The position numbers were made by a program, and so were the translations under genes. The notes beneath the pieces are model-generated. The model was not told where the DNA came from. It made no database searches and saw only the letters and a program-made list of their open reading frames with translations. From Geodermatophilus nigrescens (GTDB taxonomy: Bacteria > Actinomycetota > Actinomycetes > Mycobacteriales > Geodermatophilaceae): a DNA stretch of 64,000 nt. The stretch covers positions 372,001 through 436,000 of the forward strand of contig NZ_FQVX01000001.1 of assembly GCF_900129495.1 (NCBI RefSeq), read 5' to 3'. Below are positions 16,914 through 25,651 of this stretch, piece by piece. The first letter of the stretch is position 1; every line of letters begins with the position of its first letter.

Positions 16914-19900
16914 GTGTTCGTCCTGCTCTCCACCAGCGACACCGACCTGCTCTCCGCCCGCGCCAGTGGCGCCGACTGGCGGCTGGGCAACCCCGTCCGG
17001 CTCGGCGCCGACGGGATCGCGGCGCTGACCGAGGGGGCGGAGCTCGTCGTCGTCCGGATCCTCGGCGTGCGGCGGCAGTACGAGGAGATGCTCGCGCCCC
17101 TGCTCGCCGGCCCCGCGCCGGTCGTCGTCCTCGGCGGGGAACAGGTGCCCGACGCCGAGCTGATGGAGCTGTCCACCGTCCCGATGGGCGTGGCCACCGA
17201 GGCGCACGGCTACCTGGCGCAGGGCGGGCCGGACAACCTCGTACAGCTGCACCGGTTCCTCTCGGACACCGTGCTGCTCACCGGCGAGGGCTTCGAGCCG
17301 CCGTCGGTGGCGCCGGACTGGGGCGTGCTGGAGCGGCCGGCGCGCCGCGGGGACGGTCCGCGGATCGCCGTCCTCTACTACCGGGCCCACCACCTGGCCG
17401 GGAACACCGCGTTCGTCGAGGCGCTGTGCTCCGCGGTCGAGGACGCCGGCGGGCAGGCGCTGCCGGTGTTCGTCAGCTCGCTGCGCAGCGTCCCGGCCGA
17501 CCTGCTCGACGTGCTGCGCACCGCCGACGCGCTCGTCGTCACGGTGCTCGCCGCGGGCGGCTCCCGCCCGGCCACCGCGCAGGCCGGCGGCGACGACGGC
17601 GCCTGGGACGTCGGCCAGCTCGCCGCGCTCGACGTGCCCGTCGTCCAGGGGCTGTGCCTCACCCGCCCGCGCGCGGAGTGGCTGGCCGACGACGACGGCC
17701 TCTCGCCGCTCGACGTCGGCAACCAGGTCGCCATCCCCGAGTTCGACGGCCGGCTGATCAGCGTGCCGTTCTCCTTCAAGGAGACCGACGCCGACGGCCT
17801 GACGCACTACGTCGCCGACCCCGAGCGGGCGGCGCGGGTGGCCGGCACCGCGGTGGCGCACGCCCGGCTGCGGCACACGCCGCCGGAGCAGCGCCGGGTC
17901 GTGCTGATGCTGTCGGCCTACCCGACCAAGCACGCGCGGATCGGCAACGCCGTCGGCCTGGACACCCCGGCGTCGGTGGTCCGGCTGCTGGCCGCCATGC
18001 AGGGGCAGGGCTACGACATCGGCCCGTTCGACGGGCCCGGCGCGCTGCCCGGCGTGGCCGACCTCGACGGCGACGCGCTGTTCCACGCGCTCATCGCCGC
18101 CGGCGGGCAGGACGCCGACTGGCTGACCGAGGAGCAGCTGTCGGGCAACCCGGTGCGCATCCCGGCCGCGGAGTACCGGCGCTTCTTCGACACGCTGCCG
18201 CAGGACCTCCGCGACGCGATGGTCGAGCACTGGGGCGAGGCGCCGGGCTCGCTGTTCGTGGACGGCGGCGACATCGTGTTCGCGGCGCTGCGCGCCGGCA
18301 ACGTCGTCGTGATGGTGCAGCCGCCGCGCGGCTTCGGCGAGAACCCGATCGCGATCTACCACGACCCCGACCTGCCGCCCTCGCACCACTACCTGGCCGC
18401 CTACTGGTGGCTCCGGTCGGTGTTCGGCGCGCACGCGCTGGTGCACGTCGGCAAGCACGGCAACATGGAGTGGCTGCCGGGCAAGACGGTGGGGCTGTCG
18501 GCCTCCTGCGGACCCGACGCCGCGATCGGCGACCTGCCGCTGGTCTACCCGTTCCTGGTCAACGACCCGGGCGAGGGTTCGCAGGCCAAACGCCGCGCGC
18601 ACGCCACGCTGGTCGACCACATGGTGCCGCCGATGGCCCGCGCCGACTCCTACGGCGACATCGCCCGGCTGGAGCAGCTGCTCGACGAGCACGCCAACGT
18701 GGCGGCGATGGACCCGGCGAAGCTGCCCGCCGTCCGGGCGCAGATCTGGACGCTGCTGCAGGCCGCCAAGCTCGACCACGACCTGGGGCTGGCCGAGCGG
18801 CCGGAGGACGACCACTTCGACGAGATGATCCTGCACGTCGACGGCTGGCTCTGCGAGATCAAGGACTCGCAGATCCGCGACGGCCTGCACGTCCTCGGCG
18901 TCCCGCCGTCGGGCTCCGACCGGGTGGACCTGGTGCTGGCGATGCTGCGGGCGCGGCAGATCTGGGGCGGCGCGGTGGCGCTGCCGGGGCTGCGCGAGGC
19001 GCTGGGGCTGACCGAGGACGGCACCGCCGGGCGCGCGGCCACCGACGCCGTGGAGGCGCAGGCCGAGGCGCTCGTCGCGGGCATGGAGGACGCCGGCTGG
19101 ACGATCGGCGCCGTCGGCCCGGTGGTGCGCGAGGTGCTCGGGCGGGAGGACGAGGGCGTCGCGGCGGTGCTGCGGTTCGCCGTCGACGAGGTGGTGCCGC
19201 GGCTGGAGCGGACCACCGACGAGCTCGACGCCACGCTGCACGCCCTCGACGGCGGCTACGTGCCGGCCGGGCCGTCGGGCTCGCCGCTGCGCGGGCTGGT
19301 CAACGTGCTCCCGACCGGGCGGAACTTCTACTCGGTCGACCCGCGCGCGGTGCCCTCGCGGCTGGCGTGGGAGACCGGCCAGGCGATGGCCGACTCGCTG
19401 CTCGAGCGCTACCGCGCCGACACGGGGGAGTGGCCGCGTTCGGTCGGGCTGTCGGTGTGGGGGACCTCGGCGATGCGGACCTCCGGCGACGACGTCGCGG
19501 AGGTGCTCGCGCTGCTCGGCGTCCGCCCGGTGTGGGACGACGCGTCGCGGCGGGTGACGTCGCTGGAGGCGGTGCCGCTGACCGAGCTCGGCCGCCCGCG
19601 GATCGACGTCACCGTGCGCATCTCGGGCTTCTTCCGGGACGCCTTCCCGCACGTGGTGACCATGCTCGACGACGCCGTGACGCTCGTGGCGGGGCTCTCC
19701 TCGGAGTCCGACGACGAGAACTACGTGAAGGCCCACGTGGACGCCGACGTCGCCGGGCACGGCGACCGGCGGCGGGCCACCGCCCGGGTGTTCGGCTCCA
19801 AGCCCGGCGCCTACGGGGCGGGGCTGCTGTCGCTCATCGACTCCCGCGACTGGCGCGGCGACGCCGACCTCGCCGAGGTCTACGCGGTGTGGGGCGGCTA

Positions 19901-20531
19901 CGCCTACGGCCGCGACCTCGACGGCGTGCAGGCGCGGCCGGACATGGAGGCGGCGTACCGGCGGATCGCGGTGGCGGCGAAGAACGTCGACACCCGCGAG
20001 CACGACATCGCCGACTCCGACGACTACTTCCAGTACCACGGCGGGATGGTGGCCACGGTCCGCGCGCTGACCGGGCGTGCGCCGGCGGCCTACATCGGCG
20101 ACTCGACCCGGCCCGAGCAGGTGCGCACCCGGTCGCTGACCGAGGAGACCTCGCGGGTGTTCCGGGCGCGGGTGGTCAACCCGAAGTGGCTGTCGGCGAT
20201 GCGCCGGCACGGCTACAAGGGCGCCTTCGAGCTGGCCGCGACCGTCGACTACCTGTTCGGCTACGACGCCACGACCGGCGTGGTGGCCGACTGGATGTAC
20301 GAGAAGCTCACCGAGACCTACGTGCTCGACCCGGAGAACCGCGAGTTCATGGAGCGGTCCAACCCGTGGGCGCTGCACGGGATCGCCGAGCGGCTGCTGG
20401 AGGCGGTCGACCGCGGCATGTGGGCCGAGCCGGACCCGGAGCTGCTGGCCGGGCTGCGGCAGGCCTACCTCGACACGGAGGGCGACCTCGAGGGCGGCGA
20501 GACCCCGGCCCAGTCGGGCGCGCCGGCCTGA
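16914..20531 (+). CDS. cobN: Cobaltochelatase subunit CobN
   Basis: A 1205-residue protein, the usual length for CobN, the large subunit of the ATP-dependent aerobic cobaltochelatase that inserts cobalt into hydrogenobyrinic acid a,c-diamide with CobS/CobT-type AAA+ partners (not in this window). Homology covers the whole length: QPPRGFGENPIAIYHDPDLPP, HVGKHGNMEWLPGK and the later RISGFFRDAFPHV are CobN/BchH family blocks. The GTG start follows GAGGAAG. A cobalamin riboswitch in the leader gives product feedback. Confidence 0.96.
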   Translation: MFVLLSTSDTDLLSARASGADWRLGNPVRLGADGIAALTEGAELVVVRILGVRRQYEEMLAPLLAGPAPVVVLGGEQVPDAELMELSTVPMGVATEAHGYLAQGGPDNLVQLHRFLSDTVLLTGEGFEPPSVAPDWGVLERPARRGDGPRIAVLYYRAHHLAGNTAFVEALCSAVEDAGGQALPVFVSSLRSVPADLLDVLRTADALVVTVLAAGGSRPATAQAGGDDGAWDVGQLAALDVPVVQGLCLTRPRAEWLADDDGLSPLDVGNQVAIPEFDGRLISVPFSFKETDADGLTHYVADPERAARVAGTAVAHARLRHTPPEQRRVVLMLSAYPTKHARIGNAVGLDTPASVVRLLAAMQGQGYDIGPFDGPGALPGVADLDGDALFHALIAAGGQDADWLTEEQLSGNPVRIPAAEYRRFFDTLPQDLRDAMVEHWGEAPGSLFVDGGDIVFAALRAGNVVVMVQPPRGFGENPIAIYHDPDLPPSHHYLAAYWWLRSVFGAHALVHVGKHGNMEWLPGKTVGLSASCGPDAAIGDLPLVYPFLVNDPGEGSQAKRRAHATLVDHMVPPMARADSYGDIARLEQLLDEHANVAAMDPAKLPAVRAQIWTLLQAAKLDHDLGLAERPEDDHFDEMILHVDGWLCEIKDSQIRDGLHVLGVPPSGSDRVDLVLAMLRARQIWGGAVALPGLREALGLTEDGTAGRAATDAVEAQAEALVAGMEDAGWTIGAVGPVVREVLGREDEGVAAVLRFAVDEVVPRLERTTDELDATLHALDGGYVPAGPSGSPLRGLVNVLPTGRNFYSVDPRAVPSRLAWETGQAMADSLLERYRADTGEWPRSVGLSVWGTSAMRTSGDDVAEVLALLGVRPVWDDASRRVTSLEAVPLTELGRPRIDVTVRISGFFRDAFPHVVTMLDDAVTLVAGLSSESDDENYVKAHVDADVAGHGDRRRATARVFGSKPGAYGAGLLSLIDSRDWRGDADLAEVYAVWGGYAYGRDLDGVQARPDMEAAYRRIAVAAKNVDTREHDIADSDDYFQYHGGMVATVRALTGRAPAAYIGDSTRPEQVRTRSLTEETSRVFRARVVNPKWLSAMRRHGYKGAFELAATVDYLFGYDATTGVVADWMYEKLTETYVLDPENREFMERSNPWALHGIAERLLEAVDRGMWAEPDPELLAGLRQAYLDTEGDLEGGETPAQSGAPA

Positions 20532-20616
20532 GGCGGTCCGGTCGCGGAGGGTGACGGCGCGCGGTACGGGTTCATGAACGATGCGGTCCGCGGTCCCGGC
20601 CGGGTACCGGACGCTC

Positions 20617-20856
20617 ATGGGCATCCTCAACCGACTCCTGGGCACTGCTGAGACCACGGCTCGTCGCGGAGCCGCCGGAGGCCGCGCCGCCGCGGGCCGC
20701 GCGACCACCGGCCGGGGCATGGCCTCCGGCCGCGGCATGGGCCGCACCCGCATGGCGACGGGCACCCCGAGCCGCCGGATGGGCCGCGGCGCGCCGACCA
20801 CCGCGGCGTCGGGCGGGCTGGGCCGCCTGCTCGGCTCGCTGACCGGCCGGCGCTGA
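20617..20856 (+). CDS. Small basic Gly/Arg/Ala-rich hypothetical protein
   Basis: A 79-residue, strongly basic, low-complexity protein. The middle is GRGM/TR-rich (GRGMASGRGMGRTRM), and both ends carry a similar short amphipathic segment (GILNRLLGT at residues 2-10; GGLGRLLGSLTGRR at the C-terminus). An upstream in-frame ATG at 20581 is possible. No known family is recognised; it could be a nucleic-acid- or membrane-associated peptide, or a chance frame. It lies 85 bases after cobN and before a strong hairpin, which modestly supports a real transcript. Confidence 0.35.
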   Translation: MGILNRLLGTAETTARRGAAGGRAAAGRATTGRGMASGRGMGRTRMATGTPSRRMGRGAPTTAASGGLGRLLGSLTGRR

Positions 20857-20860
20857 CGAA

Positions 20861-20916
20861 GGACCCCGCTGCCCCCCACCGCTCGCACGCTCGCGGCGGG
20901 ACCCTGCAGCGGGGCC
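20861..20916. terminator. Bidirectional terminator between cobN region and cobS
   Basis: The arms GGACCCCGCTGC (20861-20872) and GCAGCGGGGCC (20906-20916) pair with one bulge, and a smaller GC hairpin sits inside the loop. It lies between convergent transcription units. Confidence 0.5.
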
Positions 20917-20927
20917 GTTCCAGCACG

Positions 20928-21725
20928 TCACCACCCGGCGGCGGCGACCAGCAGCACGACGGTCGCCGCCGCCTCGCCCATCGCCCCCATCACGTCCCCG
21001 GTGACCCCGCCGATGCGGGCCGTCGCGCGGGCGCGCACGGCCTCGGCCGCGAGCAGGCCCGCTCCCGTCGCGCCGGCCAGCGCCGCCGCGGTCCCCGGCC
21101 CGCCGGCCGCCCAGCCCGCACCGGCCGCGCCGGCGAGCACCAGTCCGACCCAGCCGGCGAACCACGGCACCGAGACCGTGCCGGCGACCGCCCGGCCCAG
21201 CGCCGAACCCTCCGCCGTCGCGACGCCGGGCAGGCCCGTGCGCGCCATCGCCAGCCGGGCCACGACGACCGCGGCCCAGAGCGCGACCCAGCCGCCGTCC
21301 ACCCCGAGCAGCGCCGCGCCGGCCGCGGCCTGCAGCAGCAGCACGAGGACGAGCGTCACCACGCCGAACGGGCCGACGTCGCCCTGGTGCATCACCTGCA
21401 GCGCCCGCTCCCGGCCGCGCAGCGGGCCGAGCCCGTCGGCGGTGTCGGCCAGGCCGTCGAGGTGCAGCGCCCGGGTGAGCCACGCGAGCAGGGCGAGCGC
21501 CGCCACGGCCCCCGCGAGCGGTGACACCAGGTGTGCGCCGAGCACCCCCGCACCGGCCGCGGCCCCGCCGAGCACCAGCCCGACCAGCGGCGCCCACGGC
21601 AGTACGCCGCGCGTCGACGTCGTCCCCGCCGCGGGGACCCGCAGCACGGTCAGCAGCGCGGCGGACTCCAGCGGGCCGGCCCACCGCGGCCGGCTGCCCG
21701 GCGGCTGCTCCGGCGGCGCGGTCAC
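20928..21725 (-). CDS. cobS: Adenosylcobinamide-GDP ribazoletransferase (cobalamin synthase) CobS
   Basis: A 265-residue integral membrane protein that joins adenosylcobinamide-GDP to alpha-ribazole (or its phosphate), the last steps of the nucleotide loop. The acidic motif LHLDGLADTADGLG (about residues 75-88) binds Mg2+, and the C-terminal GGVTGDVMGAMGE is a family signature. Several hydrophobic helices follow. The GTG start overlaps the cobU stop by four bases, so cobC-cobU-cobS form a coupled operon on this strand. Confidence 0.93.
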   Translation of the reverse strand: MTAPPEQPPGSRPRWAGPLESAALLTVLRVPAAGTTSTRGVLPWAPLVGLVLGGAAAGAGVLGAHLVSPLAGAVAALALLAWLTRALHLDGLADTADGLGPLRGRERALQVMHQGDVGPFGVVTLVLVLLLQAAAGAALLGVDGGWVALWAAVVVARLAMARTGLPGVATAEGSALGRAVAGTVSVPWFAGWVGLVLAGAAGAGWAAGGPGTAAALAGATGAGLLAAEAVRARATARIGGVTGDVMGAMGEAAATVVLLVAAAGW

Positions 21726-22243
21726 CGCAGCCGCTGCGGCAGCCCGGCGACGACGAACCACACCTCGTCGGCGGTGCCGGCCAGCCGCTGGTTGACCTCG
21801 CCGAGCGTGTCGCGGAACAGCCGGCCGGCGCGCGACTCGGGAACCACCCCGAGGCCCACCTCGTCGCTGACCGCCACCACGTGCGCCGGCGTCATCGCCC
21901 AGGCGTTGACCAACGCGTCGACCCGCCCGGCCAGCCGGTCGAGGGCGCCGGGCTCGTCGGTCCACACGCCGGTCTCGTCCATGAGCGCGGCCACCCAGGT
22001 GGTCACGCTGTCGACGAGCACCGTGCCGCCGCGCAGCAGGTCGCTCGGCGCGGTCGTCTCCAGCGTCGCCCAGCCGGCCGGGCGGCGGGCCCGGTGCTCG
22101 GCGACCCGCCGCGCCCACTCCTCGTCGCCCGGCGCGGGGGCGGAGGTGGCCAGGTAGACGACGTCGGCCCGGCCGGCGACCAGCGACTCGGCGTGCGCGG
22201 ACTTGCCCGACCGCGAGCCGCCGAGCACGAGCACCCTGCTCAC
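21722..22243 (-). CDS. cobU: Adenosylcobinamide kinase / adenosylcobinamide-phosphate guanylyltransferase CobU
   Basis: A 173-residue bifunctional enzyme (also called CobP) that phosphorylates adenosylcobinamide and then transfers GMP to it. P-loop GGSRSGKSAHAE is at residues 7-18; LVDSVTTWVAALM and VSDEVGLGVVPES are family blocks. The GTG start overlaps the stop of the phosphatase gene upstream by four bases, and its own stop overlaps the cobS start. Confidence 0.94.
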   Translation of the reverse strand: MSRVLVLGGSRSGKSAHAESLVAGRADVVYLATSAPAPGDEEWARRVAEHRARRPAGWATLETTAPSDLLRGGTVLVDSVTTWVAALMDETGVWTDEPGALDRLAGRVDALVNAWAMTPAHVVAVSDEVGLGVVPESRAGRLFRDTLGEVNQRLAGTADEVWFVVAGLPQRLR

Positions 22244-22803
22244 GCGGCCGGCACCGCCGGCAGCTCCAGGCGCGTCACCGTGCCGTTGTGCGGCGTCACC
22301 GCGGGCATCTCCGCGGGGCCGAGCCCCGCCACCACCGCCTGCGCGGCCCGGATGGTGTCGCCGTGCGTCACCAGCGCGACGACGTCGGCCGGCGGGCGCG
22401 CGGTCAGCCCGGCCAGCAGGCCGCCGACCCGCGCGTGCAGCTGCGCCAGGCTCTCCCCGCCCTCGGCCGACCAGTGCGGGTCGGTCCAGTCGACGACGTC
22501 CCACAGCTCGCGCGACGGGCGGCCCTCGAGCACGCCGTAGCCCTGCTCGCGCAGCGCGGGGGTGGTGGTGAAGGACAGGCCCGTGGCGTCGGCGCAGTGC
22601 TCGGCGGTCTGCACGGCGCGGCGCAGGTCGCTCGACAGCATCGCCCCGGGCCGGAGGGCGGCCAGCTCGCGGGCGGCGCCGGCCGCCTGCCGGTGCCCGA
22701 GCTCGGTGAGCGGCACGTGCGCCGTCTGGCCCTGCATGAGCCCGGCGGCGTTCCACTCGCTCTGGCCGTGGCGGACGAGGAGGAGGGTGAGCGGGCGCGC
22801 CAT
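22240..22803 (-). CDS. cobC: Histidine phosphatase, probable alpha-ribazole phosphatase (CobC)
   Basis: A 187-residue histidine-phosphatase (phosphoglycerate-mutase-like) protein. The catalytic motif is LLVRHGQSEWN (H11), the second histidine is in VTHGDTIRAAQ, and LSSDLRRAVQTAE is the substrate loop. Its position as first gene of an operon with cobU and cobS supports removal of the phosphate from alpha-ribazole-5'-phosphate. A phosphoglycerate-type role cannot be excluded from sequence alone. A TAGGCT hexamer lies eleven bases upstream of the ATG. Confidence 0.78.
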   Translation of the reverse strand: MARPLTLLLVRHGQSEWNAAGLMQGQTAHVPLTELGHRQAAGAARELAALRPGAMLSSDLRRAVQTAEHCADATGLSFTTTPALREQGYGVLEGRPSRELWDVVDWTDPHWSAEGGESLAQLHARVGGLLAGLTARPPADVVALVTHGDTIRAAQAVVAGLGPAEMPAVTPHNGTVTRLELPAVPAA

Positions 22804-22867
22804 GGTGGTCGCCGAGCCTAGGGCAGGCGGCGGCGGGCGCCCGCGCCGGTGCTCGTACCGTCGGGTG

Positions 22868-23659
22868 GTGACCATCCCCGTCCGTCCCGGCGCCGGCCGC
22901 CCCGCTCCCCGGGCCGCCGCCGGTCCCGACCCGCTGGCCCCGCTGCTCGACCTGCCCGGCGTCCGGGAGGCCGCCGACGCCGCACGCGCGGGCATCGACC
23001 GGCTGCTGGCGCACCGCCTGATGCGCAACCGGTCGGCCGAGGTGAGCACCGAGTCCGCGCTGCGCGGCGCCCGCGCCTCGGCCGCGCTGGACGGGGTCGA
23101 CGTGCCCCTGGCCGAGCTGCGCGCGGGCTCGGTCGAGGACCCGGTGGTGCAGGGGTCGCTGCGGGTGTCGGTCGGGCTCGGCGCGATGGTCGACACCTGG
23201 GCCCGGGCGCCCGGGCAGGTGCTCGCCCGGCTGCACGTGCTGGCCGCCGCCGACCTCGCCGACCGTGCCGCGCTCGGCCGGCCCGCCCCGCACGCGGGAC
23301 CGCGGCTGAACGGGCTGTTCCAACTGGTCACCGGCACGTCGACGGTGCCGGCGGTGCTGATCGCCGGGCTGGTGCACGGGGAGCTCGCGGCGCTGGCCCC
23401 CTTCGGCACGGCCGACGGCGTGGTCGCCCGCGCGGCCGGCCGGCTCACCACCATCGGCCGGGGTCTGGACCCCAAGGCGGTGTCGGTGCCCGAGGTCGGC
23501 TTCCTCGAGCTCGGCGTCGACGCCCACCGCGACGCGGTCGCCGGCTACGCCTCCGGCGGGCCCGACGGCGTCGCCGCGTGGCTGGTGCACTGCTGCCGGG
23601 CCACCGAGCTCGGCGCCCGGGAGGGCCTGGCGATCGCCGAGGCGATCCTGCGCGGCTGA
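22868..23659 (+). CDS. Fic-fold-like protein with a degenerate active-site motif
   Basis: A 263-residue protein. The N-terminal part (ALRGARASAALDGVDVPLAEL, about residues 60-80) resembles the Fic N-terminal region that contains the SxxxE(G/N)-like inhibitory helix. Later, LAPFGTADGVVARAAGR aligns with the Fic core HPFxxGNGRxxR but lacks the catalytic histidine and the GNG loop. If it is Fic-derived it is probably not an AMP-transferase and may be a binding or regulatory protein. Tandem GTG codons at 22865 and 22868 give two possible starts. It is divergent from cobC and lies next to the aldo/keto reductase. The family call is tentative. Confidence 0.5.
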   Translation: MTIPVRPGAGRPAPRAAAGPDPLAPLLDLPGVREAADAARAGIDRLLAHRLMRNRSAEVSTESALRGARASAALDGVDVPLAELRAGSVEDPVVQGSLRVSVGLGAMVDTWARAPGQVLARLHVLAAADLADRAALGRPAPHAGPRLNGLFQLVTGTSTVPAVLIAGLVHGELAALAPFGTADGVVARAAGRLTTIGRGLDPKAVSVPEVGFLELGVDAHRDAVAGYASGGPDGVAAWLVHCCRATELGAREGLAIAEAILRG

Positions 23660-23701
23660 GCTCCGCCTGCGGCCGCCGCGGTGCCGGGGGACAGTGGCGG
23701 C

Positions 23702-24670
23702 ATGCGCACCCTCGACGTCGACGGCCTGGGCCCGGTCGGCCGCATCGGTCTGGGCACCTGGCAGTTCGGCTCCCGCGAGTGGGGCTACGGCGAGGGCTAC
23801 GCCTCGGGTGCGGCGGGACAGATCGTGCGCCGGGCACTCGAGCTCGGCGTCACGCTCTTCGACACCGCCGAGGTGTACGGCTTCGGCCGCAGCGAGCGGA
23901 TCCTCGGCGAGGCGCTGGGCGACCGGCGCGGCGACGTCGTCGTCGCCTCCAAGCTCTTCCCCGTCGCGCCCTTCGCGCCCGTCGTGCGCAACCGGCTGGC
24001 CGGCAGCGCCCGGCGGCTCGGGCTGGAGAGGCTGCCGCTGTACCAGGTGCACCAGCCCAACCCGCTGGTCCCCGACACCGTCACCATGACGGGCCTGCGG
24101 TCGTTGCTCGACGAGGGCCGGATCGGCGCCGTCGGCGTCTCCAACTACTCCCTGGACCGCTGGCGGGCCGCCGACGCCGCGCTCGGCCGGCCGGTCATCA
24201 GCAACCAGGTGCACTTCTCGCTGGCGAAGCCCGGCGCGCTCGACGACCTCGTGCCCTTCGCCGAGCGCGAGGGGCGCGTGGTCATCGCCTACAGCCCGCT
24301 GGCGCAGGGGCTGCTCGGCGGCCGCTACGGACCCGAGAACCGGCCCGGCGGGGTGCGGGCGGCCAACCCGCTGTTCGGCACGGAGAACCTGCGCCGCGTG
24401 CAGCCGCTGCTCGACGTGCTGCGCGAGGTCGCCGGTGCCCACGGCGTGCGGCCCGGGACGATCGCGCTGGCCTGGCTGGTGTCGCTGCCGCAGGTCGTGG
24501 TGATCCCCGGGGCGTCGAGCGTGGAGCAGGTGGAGGCGAACGCGGCGGCCGGCGAGATCGAGCTGCGCGCGGACGAGCGCGAGGCCCTGACGTCCGCGGC
24601 GCGGGCGTTCACCCCGGTGTCGGGCACGCGGACCCTCGTCGACGGCGTGCGGGAGCGGCTGGGCGTCTGA
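23702..24670 (+). CDS. Aldo/keto reductase
   Basis: A 322-residue (beta/alpha)8 NADPH-dependent oxidoreductase. The catalytic tetrad is visible: D and Y in LFDTAEVYGFGRSE, K in VVASKLFP and H in LYQVHQPNP. VGVSNYS and VVIPGASSVEQVEANA are the cofactor-binding end of the barrel. The physiological carbonyl substrate is unknown. The ATG at 23702 was chosen because homology starts immediately; an upstream start adds seven residues. Its stop is two bases from the stop of the convergent HAD gene. Confidence 0.88.
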   Translation: MRTLDVDGLGPVGRIGLGTWQFGSREWGYGEGYASGAAGQIVRRALELGVTLFDTAEVYGFGRSERILGEALGDRRGDVVVASKLFPVAPFAPVVRNRLAGSARRLGLERLPLYQVHQPNPLVPDTVTMTGLRSLLDEGRIGAVGVSNYSLDRWRAADAALGRPVISNQVHFSLAKPGALDDLVPFAEREGRVVIAYSPLAQGLLGGRYGPENRPGGVRAANPLFGTENLRRVQPLLDVLREVAGAHGVRPGTIALAWLVSLPQVVVIPGASSVEQVEANAAAGEIELRADEREALTSAARAFTPVSGTRTLVDGVRERLGV

Positions 24671-24672
24671 CC

Positions 24673-25524
24673 TCAGGCGCCGCGGCGACGCCGGCGTCCG
24701 GGCGGGACCGGGGCCGCGACGGCCGCCGTGGTCTCGACGACGCGCAGCGCGCGCCGGCGGGCGTACCAGGCGATCCCCGCCACCGCGGCGCCCACGCCCA
24801 TCGCCGCGCCGGTGACCACGGGAACCGGCGGCACGGCGAAGCGGCTGCGCATCGACACCGGCCGGGTGAACTCCAGCACCGGCCAGCCGCGCTCGGCCGC
24901 CACCTTCCGCAGCGCGCGGTCGGGGTTGACGGCCGTGGGGTGCCCGACGGCGGCGAGCATCGGCAGATCGGTGACCGAGTCGCTGTAGGCGTAGCAGTCG
25001 GCGAGGTCGTAGCCGCTCTCGGCGGCCACCTGCCGCATCGCCTCGGCCTTGTTCTCGCCGTAGGCGTAGAACTCGATCTCCCCGGTGTAGCGGCCCTCGG
25101 CCCGCACCATGCGGGTGGCCACCACCCGGTCGGCGCCGAGCATCTCGCCGATCGGCCCGACCATCTCCGCGCCGCTGCTGGAGACGATGACGATCTCCCG
25201 GCCGGCGGCCCGGTGGAACTCGATGAGGTCGGCGGCCTCGGCGTAGACCAGCGGGTCGACGATCTCGTGCAGCGTCTCGCTGACGATCTCGTGCACCGTC
25301 GCGACGTCCCACCCCGTGGCCATCCGGGTGATCTGGGCGCGCATCCGCTCCATCTGCTGGGCGTCGGCGCCGGCGAGGGAGAAGACGAACTGCGCGTAGG
25401 CGCCCTTGAGCACGGCGCGCCGGTTGATCAGCCCGCCCGCGAAGAAGGGGCGGCCGAAGGCCAGGGTGCTGGACTTGGCGATGACCGTCTTGTCCAGGTC
25501 GAAGAACGCCGCGGCGCGGGTCAC
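24673..25524 (-). CDS. HAD-IB family phosphatase with C-terminal membrane anchor
   Basis: A 283-residue HAD-superfamily hydrolase. Motif I is FFDLDKTV (D9/D11), motif II VSSSGAEMV, and motif III/IV is the lysine of GENKAEAM with YSDSVTDLPML, the pattern of subfamily IB (SerB-like). Residues about 232-250 form one hydrophobic helix before an arginine-rich tail, so it is probably membrane-anchored. In mycobacteria a similar gene (Rv3661) is also divergent from the ssd/tad locus, so this neighbourhood is conserved. A TACAGT element eight bases before the GTG fits a leaderless transcript. Confidence 0.85.
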   Translation of the reverse strand: MTRAAAFFDLDKTVIAKSSTLAFGRPFFAGGLINRRAVLKGAYAQFVFSLAGADAQQMERMRAQITRMATGWDVATVHEIVSETLHEIVDPLVYAEAADLIEFHRAAGREIVIVSSSGAEMVGPIGEMLGADRVVATRMVRAEGRYTGEIEFYAYGENKAEAMRQVAAESGYDLADCYAYSDSVTDLPMLAAVGHPTAVNPDRALRKVAAERGWPVLEFTRPVSMRSRFAVPPVPVVTGAAMGVGAAVAGIAWYARRRALRVVETTAAVAAPVPPGRRRRRGA

Positions 25525-25575
25525 AGCTCACGACTGTAAGCGGACGACAGGGGGCCGACGGGCTCCCGCGCGCCG

Positions 25576-25600
25576 TCCACACCCGTCCGGGTCATCCACA
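25576..25600. promoter_or_regulatory. Tandem TCCACA motif upstream of the tad operon
   Basis: Two TCCACA hexamers (from 25576 and from 25595) are spaced 19 bases apart in the ssd/HAD divergent region. The second lies within TCATCCACA, one mismatch from a DnaA box. A similar pair precedes the pilin gene and the WXG100-like gene. Its role is unknown. Confidence 0.3.
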
Positions 25601-25651
25601 GGTCGCGGCTCCGGTCGTCCCGGGCCGCCCGGCCGCGCTGGGCTCGGGCGC

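Noticed and set aside
16611..20888. Very long open frame (over 1400 codons) antisense to cobN
   Set aside because: Arg/Pro/His-rich translation without domains; antisense open frames are expected in such GC-rich DNA, and cobN on the other strand has full-length homology.
25592..25600. DnaA box or replication origin near the tad operon
   Set aside because: A single near-match without dnaA, dnaN, AT-rich region or box cluster.
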